Position numbers and translations under genes: made by a program. A model generated the notes under the pieces. The model did no database searches, was not told the DNA's origin, and worked only from the letters and a program-made list of their open reading frames with translations. Below, one piece after another: positions 1-7,392 of a stretch of 64,000 bases of DNA. Origin of the DNA: Amycolatopsis sp. WAC 01376 (lineage in GTDB: Bacteria > Actinomycetota > Actinomycetes > Mycobacteriales > Pseudonocardiaceae); assembly GCF_003947415.1 (NCBI RefSeq), contig NZ_QHKL01000002.1, positions 1,240,001-1,304,000 on the forward strand, given 5' to 3'. Position 1 is the first letter of the stretch; every line of letters starts with the position of its first letter.

Positions 1-1
1 C

Positions 2-811
2 CACACGATGCGGCTGATCGACGTCACCGATCCGCGGAAGCCGGTCGACACCGGCGTCTTCTACCGGCCGGAGGAGGAGATCGACCCGGTCGCGTTCAGT
101 CCGGACGGCCGGACGCTCGCGACCGCGGGCAGCGGGCACACGGTGAAACTGTGGGACGTGGCCGACATCCGGCGGCCCGTCGAACTCGCGACCCTCACCG
201 GGCACGAGGACGACGTCCATTCGATCGCGTTCAGTCCGGACGGCCGCACCGTGCTGAGCGGCGGCTGGGACCACACCGCGCGGCTGTGGGACGTCTCGAT
301 GGCGAAGGCGCCGAAGCAGCTTTCGGTGCTGGAGGGACATTCCGACACGGTGTTCTCGGTGGCCTACAGCCCGGACGGAAAACTCGCCGCCACCGGGAGC
401 GCCGATCGCACCGGCAGGCTGTGGGACGTGACGAATCCGGCGGCTCCCCGGCAGGCGGCGCTGCTGTCCGGGCACACGGACAACGTCATCTCGGTCGCGT
501 TCGGCGGGGACGGGAAGACGCTCGCGACCGGCAGCTACGACCGGTCCGTGCGACTATGGGATGTCTCCGATCCCGGAGCGGTCCGGGAATCGGCGAACCT
601 GAACGACGACGTCGATCGGGTCAACGCGGTGGCGTTCGCTCCCGACGGGCACACCCTCGCGGGCTCCGTCGCGGACGGCAGCGTGCGGTTGTGGGAAACC
701 AGCCCCGAACGGGCCGCCGAACGCATCTGCGCGACCGTGTACCCGCGGATCACGCCCGAAGAGTGGGAACAACACCTGCCGGGGCTCGATTACCGGCCTC
801 CGTGCCCGTGA
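2..811 (+). CDS. WD40 repeat protein, C-terminal part (5' end outside window)
   Basis: The frame is open from the window edge, so the N-terminus is missing; 269 residues are visible. About five WD40 blades can be seen, each with an AFSPDG-type turn and a closing LWDV or LWET, including GSGHTVKLWDV, GWDHTARLWDV and GSADRTGRLWDV. These form a beta-propeller, which is a protein-interaction platform. The tail (EEWEQHLPGLDYRPPCP) is typical of actinobacterial proteins in which the propeller follows a STAND NTPase, BTAD or kinase module, so the full protein is probably a large signalling NTPase. That upstream architecture is inferred and cannot be seen here. The gene converges on the helicase gene, with two hairpins between them. 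Confidence 0.85.
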   Translation, partial: HTMRLIDVTDPRKPVDTGVFYRPEEEIDPVAFSPDGRTLATAGSGHTVKLWDVADIRRPVELATLTGHEDDVHSIAFSPDGRTVLSGGWDHTARLWDVSMAKAPKQLSVLEGHSDTVFSVAYSPDGKLAATGSADRTGRLWDVTNPAAPRQAALLSGHTDNVISVAFGGDGKTLATGSYDRSVRLWDVSDPGAVRESANLNDDVDRVNAVAFAPDGHTLAGSVADGSVRLWETSPERAAERICATVYPRITPEEWEQHLPGLDYRPPCP

Positions 812-935
812 CCACGGCCGATTCGTTGTTCGGCGTTGTTGTTCGGTGGAACGGCCGTGACACCGAACAACGAAGAGGCGCTAGAAATACCCCTGGACGT
901 GCGATGCGTCCCCACATCGTTCACTCACCGGGGGT

Positions 936-985
936 CTGAAGGGCTCCTTCAGGGCATTCACCAGTGTCCTGAAGGAGCCCTTCAG
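936..985 (+). terminator. hairpin with T-run downstream of the WD40 gene
   Basis: Two perfect 18-nt arms (936-953 and 968-985) enclose a 14-nt loop and are followed by CTTTTTG, the classic intrinsic terminator layout. It lies 125 nt past the WD40 stop codon. Each arm is itself nearly palindromic (TGAAGGGCTCCTTCA), so it can also fold as two small hairpins. Confidence 0.7.
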
Positions 986-998
986 CTTTTTGTGACGC

Positions 999-1064
999 AC
1001 GCGTTTAGTCCTCTGGATGCGGTACTTGCACACGCAACTACCGCATCCAGAGGACTAAACGCGT
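999..1064. repeat. palindrome family A, copy 1 (26-bp perfect arms)
   Basis: Arms 999-1024 and 1039-1064 are perfectly complementary and contain the family core GTCCTCTGGATGCGGTA. The loop (1025-1038) carries TTGC..GCAA, which can extend the stem. It ends 6 nt before the helicase stop codon and sits between two convergent genes, so a bidirectional terminator role is plausible. Related copies lie at 33017-33080 and 40973-41036, with half copies at 17496-17519 and 24103-24126. Confidence 0.85.
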
Positions 1065-1070
1065 AGGGGG

Positions 1071-3185
1071 TCAGGCGGCCGGGATCCAGTCCGGGTTCGA
1101 GGCCAGGACGGTCAGCTGCTGGGTCGCGCGGGTCAGCGCGACGTACAGCACGCGGCGTCCGGTGGTCGACTCCGTGATGAGGTCGTTGGGCTCCACCAGG
1201 ACGACGGCGTCGTATTCGAGGCCCTTGGAGTCGAGGCTGCCGACGACCTTGAGCCGCTCGTCCGAAAGTTCGGCGAGCCAGCCTTCGACCTCGGGCACCC
1301 GGTCCATGGCGGTGATCACGCCGACGGTGCCCTCGACGGCCCCCATCAGCTCCTTCACCGCGGCCTGCGTCGCCGCCTCCAGCCCGGCGGCCTCGACCGG
1401 CCGGACCTCCGGCGTGATGCCGGTCTGCCGCACCGCGCGCGGGAGCTCGTCGGCCTCGGCGTGCCCGGCGACGACCTTCGCGGCCAGGTCGAAGATCTCC
1501 GCCGAGTTCCGGTAGTTGGTGCGCAGGGTGAACCGGCGCCGCGTCGTCTTGAGCCCGAAGGCCTGGTCACGCGCCATCGCGGCCTCGGCCGGATCCGGCC
1601 ACGAACTCTGAACCGGGTCGCCGACCACGGTCCAGCTCGCGTACTTCCCGCGCCGCCCGACCATCCGCCACTGCATCGGCGAGAGGTCCTGCGACTCGTC
1701 GACGACCACGTGCGAGTACTCGTCGTAGTGCTGGGGCCGGGTCGGGGCGCCGCCGCGTTCCGGGTTGACCTCGATGGTCTGCCTGCCCTTGCGCCGCTTC
1801 GGCGGCTCGCCGATCAGGACGCGCAGCTCGTCGAGCAGTGCGACGTCGGCGATGGTCCAGCCGCGCGAACGGTCGGCGAAGTCGGCCGCGAGCAGGCTGA
1901 TCTCGTTGCGGTTGAGCAGGCCCTTCGCCGCGGCGGCGAGCCGCTTCTCCACGCCGAGCCACCGCAGGATCTGCGCCGGGTACAGGACCGGCCACCAGAC
2001 CACCAGGAACCGGTGGAACTCGATGCGCTCGCCGAGTTCGCTGATCAGCTCGGCCTTGTCGATCTGACGGCCGTCGTCCTTCGCGTGCTGGTCGGCCTTC
2101 GCGGCGAGCGCGTCGAGCAGCAGTTCGGCGGCGCGGATCCGTGACCGGTTCGGCGGCCCGCCCGCGGTGTGCACCTTGCGGCGCACCTTGTCGAGTTCGC
2201 GCGCGTTCAGCCGCAGCACCTCGCCGCGGTAGACCATCTTCATGTCCTCGGGCGCATCCTCCGGCGTGTCCCGCAGCGCGCGCAGCAGGATCTTGCGCAT
2301 CCGCAGCGATCCCTTGATCGCCGCCAGCGGCGCCGGATCCTGACGGGTGGCTTCGAGGCCGTCGAGGACCTCGCCGAGCGCGCGCAGCTCGACGTTCGTC
2401 TCACCCATCGACGGCAGCACCCGCGAGATGTAGCTGGTGAACACCCCGGACGGGCCGATCACCAGCACGCCCGCGCCGCCGAGCTGGCGGCGGTGGCGGT
2501 AGAGCAGGTACGCCGCGCGGTGCAGCGCGACCGCGGTCTTGCCGGTGCCGGGGCCGCCGGTGATCTCCGTGACCCCGCGCCACGGCGCCCGGATGACCTC
2601 GTCCTGCTCCTTCTGGATGGTGGCGACGATGTCCCGCATCTTCTCGCCGCGCGAGCGCCCGAGCGCGGCCATCAGCGCGCCTTCGCCGACGATCTGCATG
2701 TTCTCGGGGACCGCGTCGGCGATCAGGACGTCGTCGTCGACGTCGAGCACGTTCTGGCCGGAGCACCGGATCACCCGGCGCCGGACGACGTCCATCGGCT
2801 CCTCGGCCGTCGCCTGGTAGAACGCCGCCGCCGCGGGCGCGCGCCAGTCGGTGACGAGGTTGTCGAACTCGGCGTCGCGGATGCCGAGACGGCCGACGTA
2901 GATGTGGTCGTTGTCGAGATGGTCGAGCCTGCCGAAGACCAGGCCTTCGTACTCCGCGTCGAGGGTCTGCAGGGTCTGATTGGCGTGATACACCATCATG
3001 TCCCGTTCGAACAGCATCGACGCCTGCTCGAAGATCGCTTCCCGCCCGGCGCCATGGCCGATTTCATAGCCCTTGGTACGCATGGCCTCAGCCTGGGCTC
3101 GCAATTCGGCGAGCCGGGTGTAGACCGTGTCCACATGGGCTTGCTCGATGGCGATCTCGGCCCGTCTGACCCGAGGTTCGGACAC
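1071..3185 (-). CDS. helD: HelD/HelR-type RNA polymerase-recycling helicase
   Basis: 704 residues, superfamily 1 (UvrD-like) ATPase of the HelD family. HelD proteins bind stalled or drug-bound RNA polymerase and push nucleic acid and inhibitor out; actinobacterial HelR homologues protect against rifamycins. Visible: an N-terminal coiled-coil arm (residues 1-75), Walker A GGPGTGKT (210-217), Walker B VVVDESQDL (493-501), TNYRNS (556-561), SKGLEYDAVV (653-662) and YVALTRATQQL (681-691). The insertion between Walker A and Walker B (about 240-480) is the family-specific region that enters the polymerase channel. It is transcribed alone. I did not see a convincing rifamycin-associated promoter element upstream. 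HelD family assignment is strong; a drug-resistance role is inference. Confidence 0.9.
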   Translation of the reverse strand: MSEPRVRRAEIAIEQAHVDTVYTRLAELRAQAEAMRTKGYEIGHGAGREAIFEQASMLFERDMMVYHANQTLQTLDAEYEGLVFGRLDHLDNDHIYVGRLGIRDAEFDNLVTDWRAPAAAAFYQATAEEPMDVVRRRVIRCSGQNVLDVDDDVLIADAVPENMQIVGEGALMAALGRSRGEKMRDIVATIQKEQDEVIRAPWRGVTEITGGPGTGKTAVALHRAAYLLYRHRRQLGGAGVLVIGPSGVFTSYISRVLPSMGETNVELRALGEVLDGLEATRQDPAPLAAIKGSLRMRKILLRALRDTPEDAPEDMKMVYRGEVLRLNARELDKVRRKVHTAGGPPNRSRIRAAELLLDALAAKADQHAKDDGRQIDKAELISELGERIEFHRFLVVWWPVLYPAQILRWLGVEKRLAAAAKGLLNRNEISLLAADFADRSRGWTIADVALLDELRVLIGEPPKRRKGRQTIEVNPERGGAPTRPQHYDEYSHVVVDESQDLSPMQWRMVGRRGKYASWTVVGDPVQSSWPDPAEAAMARDQAFGLKTTRRRFTLRTNYRNSAEIFDLAAKVVAGHAEADELPRAVRQTGITPEVRPVEAAGLEAATQAAVKELMGAVEGTVGVITAMDRVPEVEGWLAELSDERLKVVGSLDSKGLEYDAVVLVEPNDLITESTTGRRVLYVALTRATQQLTVLASNPDWIPAA

Positions 3186-3307
3186 GCAACGCTCCTAAAC
3201 GCTTCTATCGCCTCCGAGGGCGAAGGACGACTCTACGCGAGCTGGGCGGCGGCTTCACCAAGTCCCGGCCAACGTCACGGCCGAAGGCGTTGAGGCACGA
3301 TGCTCCA

Positions 3308-3862
3308 ATGACCAGGATCGTGGCGGGGACCGCGGGCGGCAGGCGGTTGAAGGTCCCTCCGAAGGGCACGCGGCCGACGTCGGAACGCGTGCGCGAGGCG
3401 CTGTTCAACGCGCTGGAGGTCGCCAGCGAGCTGCAGGGGGCCCAGGTCCTCGACCTTTACGCCGGTTCGGGCGCGCTCGGGCTGGAGGCGTTGTCCCGCG
3501 GCGCGTCGGGCGCGCTGTTCGTCGAACACGACCGGCGCGCGGTCGAAGTGCTCAAGGGGAACGTCGCCACGCTGGGGCTCGGCGGCACGGTCCGGGCCGG
3601 GACCGTCGAGTCCGTCGTCGCCGCTCCGGCGCCGGAAACGTTCGACATCGTCCTCGCGGATCCGCCGTACGCTGTCGATTCCACCCGCCTGGGGGAGGTC
3701 ATGGCCGCGCTCGCGGCGGGCCGGTGGGTCGTGGACGGGGCGCTGGTGGTGATCGAACGGGCCGCGCGGGACGGCGAACCGGACTGGCCGCCCGGCTTCG
3801 AACCGATGCGCACGAAGCGCTACGGCGACACCGCGCTCTACTGGGCGGAGTATCAGGTGTGA
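3308..3862 (+). CDS. rsmD: 16S rRNA (guanine966-N2)-methyltransferase RsmD
   Basis: 184 residues when started at ATG 3308 (MTRIVAGTAGGRRLKVP), which matches the usual family N-terminus better than the upstream in-frame ATG at 3290. RsmD methylates G966 of 16S rRNA in the 30S subunit using SAM. The SAM-binding loop DLYAGSGALGLEAL and the catalytic N-methyltransferase motif DPPY (in IVLADPPYAV) are both present. It is followed by coaD, the usual actinobacterial rsmD-coaD pairing. Confidence 0.93.
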   Translation: MTRIVAGTAGGRRLKVPPKGTRPTSERVREALFNALEVASELQGAQVLDLYAGSGALGLEALSRGASGALFVEHDRRAVEVLKGNVATLGLGGTVRAGTVESVVAAPAPETFDIVLADPPYAVDSTRLGEVMAALAAGRWVVDGALVVIERAARDGEPDWPPGFEPMRTKRYGDTALYWAEYQV

Positions 3863-3915
3863 GACGGCGCACTGATGAACGCGCAGGGGTCCCTTCTCCT
3901 TGGTAGCGTCCGCGC

Positions 3916-4398
3916 ATGCGGCGTGCGGTCTGTCCCGGGTCCTACGACCCGGCCACCAATGGACATCTCGACATCATCGAGCGGGCGGCCAAGCTGTTCG
4001 ACGAGGTCGTCGTCGCGGTGGGGGTGAACAAGAGCAAGAAAGGCCTGTTCACCACCGAGGAGCGGATGGACATGCTGCGCGAGATCACCGCGAAGCTGCC
4101 GAACGTGCGCGTCGACTCGTGGCAAGGCCTCCTGGTCGACTACTGCCGCGAGAACGACATCATCGCGGTCGCGAAGGGGCTGCGTTCGGTCAGCGACTTC
4201 GACTACGAGCTCCAGATGGCGCAGATGAACCGTGAGCTGACCGGGCTCGAAACCCTGCTGATGGCGAACAACCCGGCGTACGGGTTCGTGTCGAGCTCGC
4301 TGGTCAAAGAGGTCTCCGCGCTCGGGGGCGACATCGAGCACCTCGTCCCGCCGATAGTGTTCAAACGCCTCATGGAGAAGCACTCCGAACGAGGTTGA
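3916..4398 (+). CDS. coaD: phosphopantetheine adenylyltransferase
   Basis: 160 residues, the normal length. CoaD transfers AMP from ATP to 4'-phosphopantetheine, the penultimate step of coenzyme A synthesis. The N-terminus RRAVCPGSYDPATNGHLDII holds the nucleotidyltransferase signature with TNGH in place of HxGH, as in most bacterial CoaD. The later stretch FVSSSLVKEVSALGGDIEHLVP contains the ISSS/T-like region of the active site. It lies 53 nt after rsmD. Confidence 0.95.
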   Translation: MRRAVCPGSYDPATNGHLDIIERAAKLFDEVVVAVGVNKSKKGLFTTEERMDMLREITAKLPNVRVDSWQGLLVDYCRENDIIAVAKGLRSVSDFDYELQMAQMNRELTGLETLLMANNPAYGFVSSSLVKEVSALGGDIEHLVPPIVFKRLMEKHSERG

Positions 4399-4485
4399 CC
4401 CGAACGGCCGAAGCCGTTGGTCGGTCAACGGTGAACGGCGGTGAAGAGTTCATCTCGGCGCCTTCTGGTGAATACACGATCGGGT

Positions 4486-4491
4486 TACGGT
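4486..4491 (+). promoter_or_regulatory. probable -10 element of a leaderless promoter
   Basis: TACGGT ends 6 nt before ATG 4498, the spacing expected when transcription starts at the start codon itself, and there is no Shine-Dalgarno sequence before that ATG. Inference from pattern only. Confidence 0.4.
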
Positions 4492-4497
4492 CCGAAA

Positions 4498-5190
4498 ATG
4501 ACCAACAAACGATCGCGGATCGCCGCCGCGCTGCTCGTTCTGCTTGTCACGTTCTTCGGCGGGCTGAGTGCCGCGCAGGCCACGGCCGCCCCCGTCTCGA
4601 TCCAGCAGAACCCGTGCGGGGATCTCACCGGGTTCAAGCACGTGTCGCTCTCGTCGCTGCCCGCCGAGGCGACGACGACCTACAACCTCATCCAGAAGGG
4701 TGGCCCGTTCCCGTACCCGGACAAGGACGGCACGGTCTTCTCCAACCGCGAGAACATCCTCCCGAAGTGCGCTTCGGGCTACTACCGCGAGTACACGGTC
4801 CCGACGCCGGGCTCGCCCGATCGCGGTGCGCGCCGCATCGTCACCGGTAACGCCGGCGAGCACTTCTACACCGCCGACCACTACAAGACCTTCTCCGTGA
4901 TCGACGCCGACGGCACGCCCGCTCCGAAGTGCGGTGACACCTCGAAGCTGACGAAGGTCGGCTACTCGACGCTGTCCTCCGCGGCGAAGTCCGTGGTGGA
5001 CAAGGCCCGCGGCGGCGCGACCGGCACGGTCTACGAGAACCGCGAAGCCGTGCTGCCGTCGTGCGCCGCCGGTTACTACCAGCTGTTCCCGGTGGGCACG
5101 AGCGACCGCGTGATCTCCGGCAAGGGTGGCGAGATCATCTACACCCCGGACCGTTACGCGACCTTCAAGCTGGTGAACCTCAACGGCTGA
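4498..5190 (+). CDS. secreted tandem RNase Sa/N1-like protein (second domain degenerate)
   Basis: 230 residues from ATG 4498. Residues 1-31 are a signal peptide with an Ala-rich cleavage region (AAQATAA). Two guanine-specific ribonuclease (N1/T1, RNase Sa) domains follow, about 40-140 and 145-230. Domain 1 aligns with RNase Sa over its whole length and keeps the guanine-binding NRE loop (83-85), the catalytic Glu (E98), R109, R113 and the catalytic His (H128). Domain 2 keeps the NRE loop (181-183) and the Arg equivalent to R69 (R204), but the catalytic Glu is Leu (L196), the catalytic His is Arg (R219) and the loop carrying R65 is deleted. Cysteines come in one pair per domain (C40/C91, C145/C189). 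Known single-domain relatives cleave RNA after G outside the cell. The second domain may still bind guanine without cutting. A start at GTG 4441 is possible but less likely. Confidence 0.88.
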   Translation: MTNKRSRIAAALLVLLVTFFGGLSAAQATAAPVSIQQNPCGDLTGFKHVSLSSLPAEATTTYNLIQKGGPFPYPDKDGTVFSNRENILPKCASGYYREYTVPTPGSPDRGARRIVTGNAGEHFYTADHYKTFSVIDADGTPAPKCGDTSKLTKVGYSTLSSAAKSVVDKARGGATGTVYENREAVLPSCAAGYYQLFPVGTSDRVISGKGGEIIYTPDRYATFKLVNLNG

Positions 5191-5208
5191 TCCGCTCATG
5201 CAACATTT

Positions 5209-5257
5209 CGTGCCTCCTCGTCCGTGAGATACACCGGAACACGGACGAGGAGGCACG
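5209..5257 (+). promoter_or_regulatory. 18-bp hairpin enclosing the sigma factor's ribosome binding site
   Basis: Arms 5209-5226 and 5240-5257 are perfectly complementary, with a 13-nt loop. The 3' arm ends at the base before ATG 5258 and contains the whole Shine-Dalgarno GAGGAGG (5247-5253). A transcript that includes both arms would hide the ribosome binding site; one that starts in the loop would not. There is no T-run, so it is not a standard intrinsic terminator. Confidence 0.75.
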
Positions 5258-5773
5258 ATGCGGTCTGGGGACGATGCGAGCTTCAGGGAGTTCGCCAGGG
5301 ACAAGGCGCTACCGCTCAGGCGGACGGCGTATCTGCTCTGCGGCGACTGGCATCTCGCGGAGGATCTGGTCCAAACCGCGCTCATCAAGCTCTACCGGGT
5401 CTGGCCGAAGGTCCGCCGGAAAGGGCCCGTCGACAACTACACGAGGCAGATCCTGATGCGCTGCTGGCTCGACGAGCGGCGACGACCTTGGCGGAGCAGA
5501 GAGAACCGCGACGGCGTCGTCCCCGAAGAGCCTGCCATCCCGGCCGATACCGGGGTCTCGGATTCGCTGCTTCACGCCCTCGCCGAAGTTCCGCCGAAAC
5601 AGCGCGCCGCCGTCGTGCTGCGCTACTGCGCCGATCTCCCGGTCGCGGAGGTCGCCGTCGCGCTGCGCTGTTCGGAAGGGACGGTCAGGAGCCAGGCCGC
5701 GCGAGGGCTCGACGCCCTCCGCGCGGCCCTGCAGAGACAGCACGACGAGGCTGTCTCCGGGAGGAGCGCGTGA
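5258..5773 (+). CDS. ECF RNA polymerase sigma factor, SigE family
   Basis: 171 residues with region 2 (FREFARDKALPLRRTAYLL, then GDWHLAEDLVQTALIKLY) and region 4 (PPKQRAAVVLRYCADLPVAEVA with the helix-turn-helix CSEGTVRSQAARGLDALR). This is the layout of the short SigE-type ECF factors common in Streptomyces and Amycolatopsis. Its TGA overlaps the ATG of the next gene by one base, so the two are translationally coupled. The neighbour is a single-pass membrane protein, probably the cognate anti-sigma or sensor. Translation is likely restricted by the upstream hairpin. Confidence 0.88.
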   Translation: MRSGDDASFREFARDKALPLRRTAYLLCGDWHLAEDLVQTALIKLYRVWPKVRRKGPVDNYTRQILMRCWLDERRRPWRSRENRDGVVPEEPAIPADTGVSDSLLHALAEVPPKQRAAVVLRYCADLPVAEVAVALRCSEGTVRSQAARGLDALRAALQRQHDEAVSGRSA

Positions 5774-6540
5774 TGGACGAACTCGAAAACAGGCTGCGCG
5801 GGATCGAACTGGCCGAGCCGCCGCTCGGCTTCGACCCGGACGAAGTCGCCGGGACGGCGGCGAAAAAGGTGCGAAACCGGCGGGCGGTCGCGGGGACGGG
5901 GGCCGTGACGCTGGCGGTGATCGCGGCCGCGGTGGCGTTCGTGGCACCAAGGGAGAGGACGGTGGAGGTGGCACCGGCGGCGCCCCCGAGCCGGGCCGAG
6001 CAGAAGGCACGCGATCTCCGGCACCTGAAGGACGTGCTGCCGGGCATCCTGGTCGGCGCGCAGGACATCTCCGTCCGGGATTTCGTCCAGGTGAACGACT
6101 GGGACCTGATGACCTCGGAGATCGAGTACACCGACGCCACCGGGATCAAACGGCAGCTCAACCTCACCATCAGCGGTCCGGTGACCACGAAGGAGGGCTA
6201 TCCCCGCCAGGGCTACTGCGACCCGGGTCGGCGGGGCGACGCCATCGGGCCCGACCGGAAGCCGATGAGGTGTGAAGAGCTGGTCACGCCGTCGGGGATA
6301 CCGGTGGCGATTTCCGAGACCACGCCCAAGAACCCGGACCAGGTGGGCGAGCCGGTGGTGACCGGTCAAGGCTTTTCGACCGGCAAGGTCATCGGCCGTC
6401 AGGCGATCGCCTGGCAGCCGGACGGCGGATCGGTCAACGTCGGAGACCTCGGTGACGTCGGCTCCTCGGACTCCGGACCCTCGCTGACCGACGAACAGCT
6501 GGTCAAGCTCGTCACCGACCCGGCCTTCACGTTCCGGTGA
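5773..6540 (+). CDS. single-pass membrane protein, probable partner of the ECF sigma factor
   Basis: 255 residues starting at ATG 5773. An N-terminal cytoplasmic segment of about 38 residues (MDELENRLRGIELAEPPLGF) precedes one membrane helix (about 39-58, AGTGAVTLAVIAAAVAFVA) and a roughly 200-residue extracytoplasmic domain with only two cysteines (in YCDPG and RCEEL). The topology and coupling to the sigma gene are those of membrane anti-sigma factors, but no zinc-binding HxxxCxxC motif is seen, so this is a SigE-family partner protein rather than a ZAS anti-sigma. The function is inferred from context only. Confidence 0.7.
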   Translation: MDELENRLRGIELAEPPLGFDPDEVAGTAAKKVRNRRAVAGTGAVTLAVIAAAVAFVAPRERTVEVAPAAPPSRAEQKARDLRHLKDVLPGILVGAQDISVRDFVQVNDWDLMTSEIEYTDATGIKRQLNLTISGPVTTKEGYPRQGYCDPGRRGDAIGPDRKPMRCEELVTPSGIPVAISETTPKNPDQVGEPVVTGQGFSTGKVIGRQAIAWQPDGGSVNVGDLGDVGSSDSGPSLTDEQLVKLVTDPAFTFR

Positions 6541-6545
6541 TCATG

Positions 6546-6584
6546 GCGCGCGGTACCGGCGGGGACACGCCCGGTACCGCGCGC
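6546..6584 (+). terminator. 14-bp GC-rich hairpin terminator
   Basis: Arms 6546-6559 and 6571-6584 (GCGCGCGGTACCGG and its complement) are perfect, with an 11-nt loop, and are followed by TTT. It lies 6 nt after the stop of the sigma partner gene. Confidence 0.7.
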
Positions 6585-6666
6585 TTTCACCCCTTACGGC
6601 GGCGATGAGGGCAAACTGATCTCAGGGAATGTGGGGATCGCTGTAGCAGCAGGTAGGGAGTGGGCC

Positions 6667-7392
6667 GTGTACCGGGTTTTCGAGGCGCTCGACGAGCTCG
6701 TCACCATCGTGGAGGAAGCCCGCGGCGTGCCGATGACCTCCAGTTGCGTCGTGCCACGCGGGGACACCCTCGAGTTGCTCGACGACATCCGCGACGCCCT
6801 CCCGGGTGAAGTCGACGACGCGCAGGACGTCCTCGACAAGCGCGACCAGCTGATCCAGACCGCCCGCACCGAAGCGGCGGAGACCGTCTCGACGGCGAAC
6901 ACCGAGGCCGACCGCACGGTCGCCGACGCCCAGGCCGAGGCCGAGCGCATCCTCGCCGACGCCCGCGCCCGCGCCGAGCAGATGATGAGCGACGCGCACG
7001 GCGAGGCCGAGCGCATGGTCGCCGCCGGACAGGCCGAATTCCAGAGCCTCACCGACCGCTCCCGCGCGGAGTCGGAGCGGATGATCCAGGCCGGCCGCGA
7101 CGCCTACGAGCGCGCCATCGAGGACGGCCGCGCCGAACAGGCCCGGCTCGTCGCCCAGACCGAGGTCGTCCAGGCCGCGCACGGCGAGGCGGCCCGCATC
7201 GTCGACGAAGCGCACGTCGAGGCCGACAAGCAGCGCAGCGACTGCGACGCCTACGTCGACGGCAAGCTGGCCGAGTTCTCCGAACTGCTGGCGACCACGC
7301 TGCGGACGGTCGACTCCGGGCGCAACCACCTGCGGTCCCCGGTCAACCTGCCGGGCAACAGCCGGACGTCGCTGTACGACTACCAGTCTTAA
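6667..7392 (+). CDS. sepIVA: SepIVA-like DivIVA-family cell division protein
   Basis: 241 residues from GTG 6667 (MYRVFEALDELVTIVEEARGVP), the start that matches the mycobacterial SepIVA N-terminus; an upstream in-frame ATG at 6631 only adds an unrelated leader. Mycobacterial SepIVA is an essential septation factor that also affects polar envelope synthesis. Residues about 55-215 are a continuous Ala/Glu-rich coiled coil. The C-terminal tail (PVNLPGNSRTSLYDYQS) is less structured. The order sepIVA, DUF177, rnc, mutM matches Rv2927c-Rv2924c in M. tuberculosis, which supports the identity. It is separated from the DUF177 gene by a 740-bp repeat region. Confidence 0.85.
   Translation: MYRVFEALDELVTIVEEARGVPMTSSCVVPRGDTLELLDDIRDALPGEVDDAQDVLDKRDQLIQTARTEAAETVSTANTEADRTVADAQAEAERILADARARAEQMMSDAHGEAERMVAAGQAEFQSLTDRSRAESERMIQAGRDAYERAIEDGRAEQARLVAQTEVVQAAHGEAARIVDEAHVEADKQRSDCDAYVDGKLAEFSELLATTLRTVDSGRNHLRSPVNLPGNSRTSLYDYQS

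Noticed and set aside
836..1066. Small open frame spanning two hairpins after the WD40 gene
   Set aside because: It is built from palindrome sequence and has no ribosome binding site or protein-like composition.
2169..3293. Open frame antisense to the HelD-like gene
   Set aside because: Composition is Arg/His/Gly/Ala-rich with no motif; helD on the other strand has all helicase motifs.
3186..3307. Possible rifamycin-associated element upstream of the HelD-like gene
   Set aside because: I looked for the expected inverted-repeat motif and did not see a convincing match.
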